DNA from: Pigoraptor vietnamica
Lineage: Eukaryota; Opisthokonta; Filasterea
Assembly (NCBI GenBank): GCA_943704525.1
Contig: CALSCQ010001008.1
Span: 1 to 19,129 of the forward strand
Direction of reading: 5' to 3'
DNA length: 19,129 bases
Positions 1 to 8,738 of the stretch are shown here, piece after piece. Below the pieces are notes generated by a model, which saw only the letters and a list, made by a program, of their open reading frames with translations, made no database searches and was not told the DNA's origin. The position numbers and the translations under genes were made by a program. The first letter of the stretch is position 1. Each line of letters opens with the position of its first letter.

Positions 1-90
<90 letters not shown>

Positions 91-180
91 GCACGTGTAA
101 CACACACACACAAACGCACACACACACACGCGCACACACACACACCACACTCACACACGCACACGCACGCACACACACAT
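1..180. repeat. (AC)n microsatellite, window left edge
   Basis: Bases 1-87 are pure AC dinucleotide; the tract continues with interruptions to about 180. It lies in the sixth intron of the minus-strand beta-helix gene, so the pre-mRNA carries it as a GU tract shortly after the donor at 230. Confidence 0.97.
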
Positions 181-230
181 ACACACAGAATAGGCGACGC
201 AAAAAGACAGGCGTGGGGGACGCGACGCAC

Positions 231-2333
231 CTCGAAGGACACAGTTTGTGAAGTTGACGACGCCAAAATCCTGCGCGAATACAATGCGGGTTTGGGCTGC
301 GCCTGCCACCGCAGAGTACATTGTGTGATCTGCGACAAAGCAAGCAAGGAGGTAAGGGTGAGGGTTTCGATATGGTTATCCCAACAAACTTTTAAAAACC
401 CCTGCACACGCACACACGCACGCGCACCCCCCACACATGCTCATACGACCACAGGTGCACCCAGACTCATAAAGATTCATACGGAGCATCGAGACGTACC
501 GGAGATGAGTGTGTTCGTGACGATCAATATGCCGTTAGCCGCGACAAAAAAGACGCGAGGGTAGTTGTAGTTGTCTGCGGGAAAAGCGCCGTTAGTCCCC
601 AACAAACTCATAAACACAAGCGGCCTTTTCTGTCACACCATCCCTGCCAATCCTCCACTCTCTTCTCTGCTCTTGTAGCTCTTCACCAGAGAAGGAGAGT
701 GTCAAATGTTTCCGGACAACAAGGCCGTAAAGATGGTCCATATCCACCGCGCGGCACAAATTCGCAGGCACAAACGCCAGGCAGGGCCATCGCTCACTTC
801 GTATGACAGAGTCGGTGACCTCCACGCGGCCCGTCGAGTCAATCGCAGCGAGCGTCAGCGTGGGGTAACTTGCATATCCGCCGCCTGCACACAGACGCAT
901 ACACGCACAGCGACTCGTAAGCACACAGAACAACAGGAGCACTGAGCGACGGGCAGAGCAGTGGTGGGACGTCACACGTCTCGGACACGTGGAAGAAGGA
1001 GAATACACATAGATATCGAGAGATAACAAAGCTGTGTGTGTGCACGCGCGAGTACCCCACCGTCGATCAAAACGCGCGTGAGATACAGCTTCGTGTTGGC
1101 CGAGTTTGGCGCAGAGGTCCCTCGAAAGATCTTGCCGCACCCTGCGGGTCAAGCGGAAATGAGCTCAGTACGCGACAAGAGCGAAGCACAACTGCAATAT
1201 GGCATGTGAGATGTGTGTGGGGGAGAGTCGCATGTGCGTGTTGTTGCAAGCGGGTGTGCACGTGCGTTGTGTGAGCTTGATACGCGACAAGAGCGAAGCA
1301 CAACTGCAATATGGCATGTGAGATGTGTGTGGGGGAGAGTCGCATGTGCGTGTTGTTGCAAGCGGGTGTGCACGTGCGTTGTGTACGTCCGTGTGCGTGC
1401 GTGTGTGCGTGTGCGTGCGTGTGTGCGTGTGTGTGAGTGTGTGGTGAGTGGGTAAGTGTGTGGTGAGTGTGTCTGTCATGTGCCTGTGTGCATGAGTGGT
1501 GGTGTAAGCATGCAGGTGGTCGCGTTTACGTAGAGAAAAAAACCGTACCCGTGATGCGCGAGTCCACAATCGTCACAGTTACGGGCGTGGCCACGGACAC
1601 GTCAATGGTCGCCTGTGCGACTGCTGTTGGTGTTCCGCCGCACCCAAATATCGTCACATTGTACAACGCGACCGACGACGCCGTCGTGATGACGAACATG
1701 CCGTTGCCCAGCGCTGCGCACGCAAAATTGACGCCCGGCCCCAAGCCCTGGAAAGTCACCGAGGTCGTCAACGTGTAACCGGCCGCAGCCCCCGGCGTGT
1801 AGTTGCCTGCGACGCGGACAGACGGGCCTCGTCAGCACACGCAGCGGCAGGGCAATCATCGACAGTGAACGGGGCACGGATTGAGAAGAAACGGGATAGG
1901 GAATTGCTGATGGAAGCGCACCCGGGTTCAGGTAAATCGTGTCGCCCGGGTTCGCCAGGGCGTACACCGAGGTGAAGTTGGCGGGGTTTGCAAAGGATTG
2001 GCCTGCGGTTGTTGCGATCGTGCGTCAAAACGAGAGAAAGTCGCAATCCGACACAAACGTTTCGCGCAAGGTACGCACAACAAAACATGCACACACACGC
2101 CCGCACACAATACATAAAGTCGTACGTTTGCCTCATCCCCCCCCCCCCCCTACGCACACACAACCCCCATACCCAGAAACATACGCACAGCCAACGACGC
2201 CATTACTCTGCACGTATAATGTGCTATTAATTTTCGACTGGACAAAGGTGCACGCGCCCTCACCGTGGACGTCCGCCGCGAGCGCCAACACGCACAGGGC
2301 GAAGATGAGGGCGGAGAAGCGAAGACCTCCCAT
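231..2333 (-). CDS. Secreted right-handed beta-helix (pectin-lyase-like) repeat protein, 5' part, six exons
   Basis: Exons read on the minus strand are 2333-2264, 2002-1922, 1806-1549, 884-798, 574-500 and 329-231. A GTGCGT donor follows the last one, so the gene continues past the left edge; about 223 residues are visible. Exon 1 encodes a signal peptide (MGGLR, then a Leu/Ala-rich core ending ALAADVHG). Later exons carry short strand-turn-strand units such as YPTLTLAAID..VEVTDSVI, VFFVAANGILIVTNTLISG and RIVFAQDFGVVNFTNCVLRG. This is the hydrophobic/Asn ladder of parallel beta-helix proteins, related in style to chlamydial Pmp-type repeats found in many protist surface proteins. Every internal exon is a multiple of 3 (81, 258, 87, 75, 99 nt) and every junction is phase 1. 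All acceptors are CAG. The likely product is a secreted or cell-surface adhesin or matrix protein; no catalytic residues are visible. The frame and splice fit is strong, the exact function unknown. Confidence 0.78.
1161..1384. repeat. Tandem duplication of a 112-bp unit inside an intron
   Basis: Copy one is 1161-1272 and copy two 1273-1384. They are almost identical; the visible differences are confined to the first ten bases (gagctcagta against gagcttgata). Each unit contains gcgaagcacaactgcaatat and a G/T-rich tail. The array lies in intron 3 (885-1548) of the beta-helix gene and runs into a GT-rich stretch, about 1385-1475. Confidence 0.93.
2137..2150. repeat. C14 homopolymer in an intron
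   Basis: Fourteen consecutive C residues lie within intron 1 (2003-2263) of the beta-helix gene, flanked by AC-rich sequence (about 2090-2110 and 2152-2190). Confidence 0.9.
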
Positions 2334-3036
2334 GTTCGGGAAGCTACGAAGGCCCGGTTCAGAGGCGACTATCGGTTTGTATCGCGCATCACACGCACAA
2401 ATACGTTTGCACAGCACGGCGTGTCGTCCAAACAAATGGAGCCAGATTGGAAGTTTGCGCGAAAAGAAAGGAAGATGATGAACAATGGGTGGGAGAGGAG
2501 CGAGAATGGAGAGAGACAGGTCCGTTGTCGGGGAACGAAGGGGCGGTACGCGACCCAGCCTGTGTGCACACACACGCACACACGCACGCACGCACACACA
2601 CGCACACACGCACGCACGCACACACAGTGACACTGGCGGGGATTGCCACCTCGGTTGCTAGGTGGCGCGCGGACAATGGAATCGCAGCCGAAAAAGGCCT
2701 TTATTTTCGAAGTGCATCAAATTGGGGACCCTGTCGTTGATTTATTTGAAATCGGTTTAGAAAAGTGCGCTTTTTGCGCAGAGTTCCAAATTAAATCGTG
2801 GGAAAATGAACGCGTCCCTGTTTCCCTGGACCGCCCAACACAGTCAAAATTATTATTTTATTTTCAGTATGAGATTACTATGGACGCGAAAATTATCACA
2901 AGCCCGATACCTGGTAAGGGCGTTACTGACCGGACACATGACGTCATGTCGAGGTAACGTGAGTGTGTTAGTGTGTGTGTGTGTGTGTGCGCATCTCAAA
3001 TGCATTACCATTTGGAGTGTTGCATGCGCAGCGATA
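2334..3036. promoter_or_regulatory. Divergent intergenic region with CA tract and AT-rich island
   Basis: This spacer separates the start of the minus-strand beta-helix gene from the plus-strand BAHD gene, so it should hold both promoters. It contains a CA/CG-rich tract at about 2563-2627, an AT-rich island at about 2690-2900 that contrasts with the GC-rich surroundings, and a GT tract at 2969-2990. No TATA box can be assigned with confidence. A possible 5' exon of the BAHD gene (2676-2913) lies inside it; see findings. Confidence 0.5.
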
Positions 3037-4589
3037 ATGTCGTCCCTTCGCCTGTCTCCGGTGCCGACAATAGCGTCGCGCATCGAAGATGGCGTCAGCC
3101 ACCTCGTTGCCGCCGACGACCCCGGCGCTGCGACGGGTGCCCTGCGGATCCTCGGCCCCATGGACGCCGTCATGCCCCGCACGGGGATCCTAGTCGTGTA
3201 CATCTTCGAAGCAGCGTCTCCGTCGGCGTCGACTGGACCGAGTTATGTACTGCTGGAGCGGGCGATGGCGCGAGCGCTGGCAGAGTACCCCGAGCTGGCC
3301 GGCAGGCTCGAGCACTTGGAAGAAGGCCGACGGCTCGGCGTTCGCCTAAACAATGCAGGGGCGCTGCTCGCGAATGCAAGGTCGGTGTTTGTGCCGCTGA
3401 TCACAAGACTCGTGTGTTCTGCACGTGACTCGTTACTCTGAAGTTGACCAAGGCTCGTTTGGAATTGCGCCCAAACAGGTGCCCTCATCCGCTGTCCGCC
3501 CTGCGGCCCTACCGCACAGAGTCACTGCCCGAGTGCATCGCGTCCAAGATCGACCCCGCCGAGGTGGAAAAGGGCACGAGTCCCCTCCTTCAAATACGTC
3601 GCACCGAGTTTGAATGCGGCGGCGTCACGGTGGCGATTGCGATGCACCACTCGCTCGCGGACGCGGACGCCTTCTTCCAGTTTGTGAATGATCTCGCCGC
3701 GACAGCGCGTGCTCTCGCCACTAATTGCGACGTGATGCTGCCGCCCGTCATTAGCGATCGCTCTCTCCAAACGCCTCCCGCGGACGCGCGGCCGCAGTTG
3801 GCGCACGCGGAGTATCGCATGGGCGATCCCATGCCCGCGATGTCCCTCGAATTCATGGCGGAGGCAATGAAGTCGATGCCAGCGATGCGGACGGCAGACT
3901 TTGTGTTGTCCCGAGCGGAACTCGACGCGATGAAGCACGCCGCAGCGGGAGAACGGCGGGAGGAAGGCGGGGGCGCGTGGGTGTCGACCAACGACGCGGT
4001 CGCGGGCCACATGTGGGCAGCCGTGACGCGTGCGCGGTGGGCGGACCCCAACGCCGCGCTTCACCACTTCCCCGTGTCTCGCTGCGGCATTGCGTGCAAT
4101 GGCCGGTGGAGGCTTCGTCCACCGCTGCCCCCGCGGTACTTTGGGAATAGCAACTACTTTGCTTGCGCGGAGATGCCAACGTGCGATCTTATCGCCGCCT
4201 CGGACGTCGACGTGGCCGCAGCGACCCGCGCCGCCGTCGCGCGCATGGACGACGCCTACCTGCGTGATGCGGCGGCGTTCGTTCAATCGCAACCGGACGT
4301 GCGCGCCGTCCTCCCTTCCTTCAACATGTTCCTCGGGCCGGACGTCGCCGTGACAAACTGGGCGCGCTACGACTTGTACGCGTGCGACTTTGGAGGGGGT
4401 GCGCCGGCGTACGTCGGGATTGGTCACGCACGGTTCGACGGCCTGTTTATTATAATGCCCGCGGCGCCCTCTGCTGGACCGGGTGCGCTGAAGGTGACGC
4501 TCGGGCTGCACGCCGCCCACATGGCGACACTTCTCGCGGATGAAAGGTTCCGTCCCTTCCGACACCTCACCGCGACGCCCCTTCTCTGA
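3037..4589 (+). CDS. BAHD-family (HXXXD) acyl-CoA-dependent acyltransferase
   Basis: Two exons, 3037-3380 and 3479-4589, join in phase 2 across a 98-bp intron (donor AAG/gtcggt, acceptor ccaaacag) to give 484 residues, the usual BAHD size. The catalytic motif HHSLADA is at residues 171-177 (His172 and Asp176 of HXXXD). The second family signature appears near residue 418 as DFGGG in place of the plant DFGWG. An N-terminal stretch (YVLLERAMARALAEYPELAG) matches the family's early helix. BAHD enzymes move an acyl group from acyl-CoA to a hydroxyl or amine of a small molecule, usually in the cytosol; the substrate cannot be read from sequence. The start is the ATG at 3037, six bases after a gcgcag acceptor-like site, so a 5' intron or an N-terminal extension is possible. 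Confidence 0.85.
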
Positions 4590-5355
4590 GTGCGCGAAGC
4601 CATGCGGCAACGGACGCAATGGAGGGCTCCTTTAACGTCTTACCGCAATCGAAGCCATTCGCGTTCCTGTCCTGGTGCCTTGTGCGAAATCGCCGACCGC
4701 ACGTGTGCGTGAGAGTGTGGCCGCACGTGGGATGGGGGGCAATGGCGTGTGTGGACGCCGTTTTTTTTGTGCCGGGTTATTGCACAGCGTCAGTTGGATT
4801 GGACAGCGAAAAAAGGCGGTGTCATGCGAAGGTTCTTTTGTTCGGTTATTGCTTCTCGACGACCAGTGATGGACACAGACGGTTGTTTGAACGGAGTGTC
4901 GCCGGCGCGTGCAATACAACGCCAAACTATCAACCACCTCCCGTGCCCTTGTAAGTCCCTTTTGCCGGTGAGTGTTCCCCTCTGAGACCGAGCCGCGTCC
5001 TTCTGGCCCCTGTCTATTATGTAGGTGGAAAGATAGCCGGGCAGCAATCGCAGATACATGTGGGCGACTTCAAGTGCACGACGTCGGGCGGGTTGGCCTT
5101 GGCCTTCCTTCGTCTTCACAGGATGAGAGCAACGACGTTGTTTAATATTTGCTGATGCTGATATGCGCACACGCGACGGCGCTTTACTCACTACCAGTGA
5201 TCATGCAGTGAACTGCCTGCGGCACGTATCCCCAAACGCGCCCGTCAACTATCCCGCCAATGTGACGGGCGACATTCCGCAGGCACACAGTCGCATTAGC
5301 ACACGGCTCGGTGGCCCGCCACAGAAAACGCCTAACAGAGTCGGCTCACCCATCG
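4590..5355. other. Convergent intergenic spacer without a recognisable gene
   Basis: This spacer lies between the BAHD stop and the 3' end of the minus-strand NTPase gene. It has short open frames on both strands, the longest about 110 codons from 4619, but none shows a family motif, a good splice partner or a consistent composition. I see no RNA gene. It probably holds the two 3' UTRs and terminators. Confidence 0.5.
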
Positions 5356-7707
5356 TCACCATCGACGCTTGTTCAGTGTGGTATGCACCGGCCCGAGGGC
5401 TTCGTCGCTGCTGCGCAAGAGAACGATCGACTCGCACAGCGGCTCGCCTTTACGCCGATTGCGCTTGACGGCGGCGACCGTCACAGCGTCGCACGGCTGC
5501 GCAAACGCCACGCAGCGGACCCAATTGTTCCCTATCCAGGGATACTGCGCAACGGCGTCGTCGTACGTGACTTGCCGAGGGGCGCGCGTGCACTCCGTGT
5601 CCGGACTGCCGGAATCCTCGGCGTCGCTCACAGACTCACGGTCAAAGAACCGTTCGAGCGCCGTCGACGAACGAGGCGACGCACCCCCATGATGACACTG
5701 AATGGCAACAACAGCGCGGCGGCCGTTGTGCTTGGCCGCGAGAACAACGCCGGGAAGCATGTCAGGGCCGCGCCCGCAGCAGACGGCACTTGGATCATCC
5801 AAGGCGGCGGAAACGAGTTCTCCAGACTCGCGGCAGTTGAGCACGTGGTCGACGGCGACGGTCACGTGGCCAAAGGCGCCGTGTGGGACGAACTCTGGTG
5901 GCAGGAAGGGGGAGAGGACGTCCGCGAGTGGCGCGGAGGGCGAGTTGCTAGTCGCGGCAATGTGCCTCGCACGCGAGCAAACGCGCCACGCGACGGCCTG
6001 TGCAAAAAAGGCGTCGCATAACATGTGCTCTCCTAGCACTGCGATGTGCCGTAGAACGCAGTCGCCGCCGTGCTGTGCGTCATCGTACGCCCCCCGCCGC
6101 AGCGCGTCAAACACGATCGGCTCACTGCGCAAGTCGAATACGTACCGGCGGCCGTGATGAGTCGTTGTGGCCTCGGTCTTAAGGACAAGATTGCTTCCGA
6201 GGAGCCACCGAGCCGTGCTACATAAGTGGTCCACATACAGCTTCACTTTGCTGCCGTCGGCATTCGAGCCAAAGACAGCTTCGTACAGCATACGGCTCGC
6301 CAACGAATCGTTGCACGTGTCCGCGGCGCACTTGGCGATGAAGCCGGCGACACGCGCGCTGTTCGTAGCGATGGCACGGTCGCGTGCGTCGCGAAATCGC
6401 TCTTCCGCAGTGCGCGAGGGCTCTCCTCGCACAAACAGGTGCGAGAGCAGCGTCGCGAAAAAGGACGGCCGTCCGCGAAACAGGTCGAGGTCGCTCGGAT
6501 CCGGCGCAAAGCCGATCGTCTCTTCGAGGAACGCGCGCATGTCGTCCGCGCGCACTTCGGGAAACGTGTCGACAACGCCAAAGTAGCTGCGGGTCAGCGA
6601 CAGGCGGACTCTCACGCCCAGCTTGAGTACGTCGCCCGCAGCAGGGTCCTCGTCCGCCACCCCGCAAGCGAGCCAGTAGTTGTTGGCGCTCAGCTCGATC
6701 GCGACGAGACGCATCACGTGCCAAAGGTCCAACTTGCGGAGAGAGGCGCCGGCGCACTCCCCTTGCATGTCCCATGGGCTGCTGCGGACGTCCACAAACG
6801 ACTCGGGCGCGCGACCGTTCGGCTCGCAGGTCCCGTTGGCCGGCTTGTTGCACTTCACGCGGTACCACAAACCGGCAGCAATGCCCTTCATCGCGCCGAT
6901 GTCGTCAAACACGAGGACGACGCCGTCGCGGCCTGTCTTTGTGTTCGACTCGAGCTCTCCCATAACAGAGGCGAGAAAGGCGCGCACTTGTACGTGCGTG
7001 CGGTCGCGCGCCCACTCCATCACGTCACGGAAGACAGACGCAACGCCTTCGAGTCGACTATCGTCGAAGCACCGTAACCACAGGCGGCGCTTTTCCTCGC
7101 GCGTCGTCGGGGCGTAGGCGTCGTCCACCGCGAGCGCCCAGAGCACAAAGGAGGCGACGTACAGCCGCACGCAGTTCATTGCAGCGACGTCCAACTGCTC
7201 TATCGCGTGGCACACACCGCGGAATTCAAACTGTGGGCAGGCGCAAACGCTCGCGTCGCTCGGCCCGAGGCGCCTCAGCTCGCGCACGAGGCTGTCGAGG
7301 GGAAGGTGATCACTCAGCTTTTCGAATCGGTTCGGGATTAAAAGCACGAGGCACGGATGACAGAGATTCGCGTCCGTAAGCGAGTGCAAGGCCCTTGTCT
7401 TGCCGGAACCACTTGGGCCCACGACCGCGATCACGCTCGGGCCGTGGATCATCGGCGAACTGAATTGGGACACAACGTCGTCATAGATCTTTCTACCCAG
7501 CTGCGGAATGCCATAGGGGTCGAAGACGGTGCTGTCGCCGCGCACACACAGTGGCAGAGGACGTTTCAGGTAGGGCATCCCGAACATTTCCCTCTGCGCT
7601 TCAATACTGTCGCAGTTGCCGGTAACGCCGATGGGATGCCTCCACACGTAGTCGGCGGCGAGGGCTCGCGTCGCGTCGCCAAGTACGTCGCACGCACGCG
7701 TCTCCAT
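5356..7707 (-). CDS. Crinkler/RHS-like P-loop NTPase with degenerate REase-like C-terminus
   Basis: Single exon, 783 residues from the ATG at 7707, which sits in a good Kozak context (ctgccATGG). The frame stays open upstream to 7950, but only through T20 and GT tracts, so I exclude that part. Walker A GPSGSGKT is at residues 97-104 and Walker B VVLVFDDIG at about 263-271. A later RGRPSFFATLLSHLF (411-425) resembles the GRxRF segment of Crinkler/RHS-type ATPases. The C-terminal third has a PD-(D/E)xK nuclease-like pattern: LPGVVLAAK, then VVAIQC (residues 651-671). The usual iQxK lysine is not there, so nuclease activity is doubtful. Proteins of this architecture are host-directed or selfish-element effectors in oomycetes, kinetoplastids and many protists. 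Assignment rests on motif order, not on a search. The lack of introns is odd beside its intron-dense neighbour. Confidence 0.62.
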   Translation of the reverse strand: METRACDVLGDATRALAADYVWRHPIGVTGNCDSIEAQREMFGMPYLKRPLPLCVRGDSTVFDPYGIPQLGRKIYDDVVSQFSSPMIHGPSVIAVVGPSGSGKTRALHSLTDANLCHPCLVLLIPNRFEKLSDHLPLDSLVRELRRLGPSDASVCACPQFEFRGVCHAIEQLDVAAMNCVRLYVASFVLWALAVDDAYAPTTREEKRRLWLRCFDDSRLEGVASVFRDVMEWARDRTHVQVRAFLASVMGELESNTKTGRDGVVLVFDDIGAMKGIAAGLWYRVKCNKPANGTCEPNGRAPESFVDVRSSPWDMQGECAGASLRKLDLWHVMRLVAIELSANNYWLACGVADEDPAAGDVLKLGVRVRLSLTRSYFGVVDTFPEVRADDMRAFLEETIGFAPDPSDLDLFRGRPSFFATLLSHLFVRGEPSRTAEERFRDARDRAIATNSARVAGFIAKCAADTCNDSLASRMLYEAVFGSNADGSKVKLYVDHLCSTARWLLGSNLVLKTEATTTHHGRRYVFDLRSEPIVFDALRRGAYDDAQHGGDCVLRHIAVLGEHMLCDAFFAQAVAWRVCSRARHIAATSNSPSAPLADVLSPFLPPEFVPHGAFGHVTVAVDHVLNCRESGELVSAALDDPSAVCCGRGPDMLPGVVLAAKHNGRRAVVAIQCHHGGASPRSSTALERFFDRESVSDAEDSGSPDTECTRAPRQVTYDDAVAQYPWIGNNWVRCVAFAQPCDAVTVAAVKRNRRKGEPLCESIVLLRSSDEALGPVHTTLNKRRW

Positions 7708-7748
7708 GGCAGATGAAAGGGGGAAAGGGATGAGAACAAGCGTGTCAA

Positions 7749-7750
7749 TA

Positions 7751-7783
<33 letters not shown>

Positions 7784-7804
7784 TGCGTGTGCAGTGTGTG
7801 TGTG
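7749..7804. repeat. T20 homopolymer followed by (GT)n
   Basis: Bases 7751-7770 are all T and a GT-rich run follows to about 7804. The tract lies about 45 bp upstream of the NTPase start codon, so on that gene's sense strand it reads as a CA run then A20 in the presumed promoter or leader. Confidence 0.93.
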
Positions 7805-8436
7805 CTGCTCCACTTCAAAAATGGCAGGAAAATCATAGGTCTGTTACAGAGGCTGGCAAGTCGTGATACTTGAACACGGAATGTCAGACACAGCCTACGG
7901 GCGGCCATCGTGCTCCGTCTCTCAGAGATGCCGCCTTTCGGGCAGGGCACTTCGGACTACACAAACAGGGAGGCACTCCTTCGCTGCCACTGTACCCTAG
8001 CGCCACAAACACGCGGGGCACTCCTTCAATCTGACGCCACAAACAGGCGCGAGGCTCTCCTTCGCTGCTGCTTTTGTCTGACACTGGGCGACGCTCAGAT
8101 ATTTGTCATACAATGGCACGCAAGCCGACCCGGCAGCCGGCACAACCGCCGACCCACTAAGGGAGCGCGTACAACGCTGTGTCGACAACGGGAATAACTA
8201 TTGCGTACGACTTTCGCTGACGGTGCGAGTCGGTTCACACGTCAAGCGCGTGCCGGCGTTAACGTTGAAGGATTTTTGGGCAATCGCTTCAGCTCTCGTC
8301 GCAGCAACTGCACGACGTATCGGACGAGTAACAGCAGTCGTCGCAATCGCGGCATGAGGAAGGAGAGTCGCACGCGCAACAACAACAGCTCCCGCACGCC
8401 GTTCGTCGCCGTCGGCGGCGGCGATCTCCATCACAT

Positions 8437-8597
8437 TCAGGACACTCGGGGCACTCGGCGCACGCCTCGACAGTGCGCGCATGCGGACGGCGGCGCAAGT
8501 CGACGGCAGGAGAGGTGGAGATGCCATGCGCCGCTGCAAAGTTGGCACCGTGCAGACTCCACTGAGTTGTTGGCACAGGGGTCGCAGGGGCTAATCG
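8437..8597 (-). CDS. Possible zinc-finger exon (C4HC3-like), perhaps the true 3' exon of the helicase gene
   Basis: On the minus strand, bases 8586-8470 encode C-x2-C-x9-C-x2-C-x4-H-x4-C-x8-C-x2-C, including CQLCSGAWHLHLSC. This is PHD-like in order, although the His-to-Cys spacing is longer than the standard two residues. The frame ends at a TGA at 8437-8439. A CAG acceptor at 8600-8598 would join it in frame (phase 1) to a GTGCGC donor at 8764 in the last helicase exon, bypassing that exon's own stop at 8739. Nothing here proves transcription. It could instead be an unrelated small gene or chance. Confidence 0.3.
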
Positions 8598-8738
8598 CTG
8601 CCGTTTTGGTGTTGCTGCGTCGCCGTTTGCGACGTCTACATACAGATTTAGGGTGGTGTGAGTGGTGCAACGCGAGGGGGCATAGAATATGACGACGACA
8701 ACAGCACAAACTCCACATTCGCACGCGCGCACGCGCCC

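Larger units (their letters stand above)
7708..8738. other. Spacer between the NTPase and helicase genes
   Basis: Both neighbours are on the minus strand, so this holds the 3' end of the helicase and the promoter of the NTPase. Bases about 7958-8076 contain three imperfect copies of a unit of about 35-45 bp (cacaaaca, G/C-rich stretch, then ctccttc). Bases 8437-8597 encode, on the minus strand, a cysteine/histidine pattern that looks like a zinc finger; see the separate entry. The rest has overlapping open frames on both strands that I cannot choose between. Confidence 0.5.

Noticed and set aside
4619-4954. Plus-strand open frame of 111 codons after the BAHD gene
   Set aside because: No motif, composition shifts along its length, and other frames are equally open.
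7708-7950. N-terminal extension of the Crinkler-like NTPase by 81 codons
   Set aside because: The extra frame translates a CA tract and A20 and has no protein-like features; the ATG at 7707 has a good Kozak context.
7958-8076. Three spaced similar units that recall a CRISPR array
   Set aside because: The units are imperfect and adjacent, not identical repeats with unique equal spacers, and the context is eukaryotic.
8198-8548. Minus-strand Ala/Arg-rich frame overlapping the zinc-finger region
   Set aside because: It competes with two other open frames on the same strand and has no motif; the cysteine-spaced frame is the better candidate.
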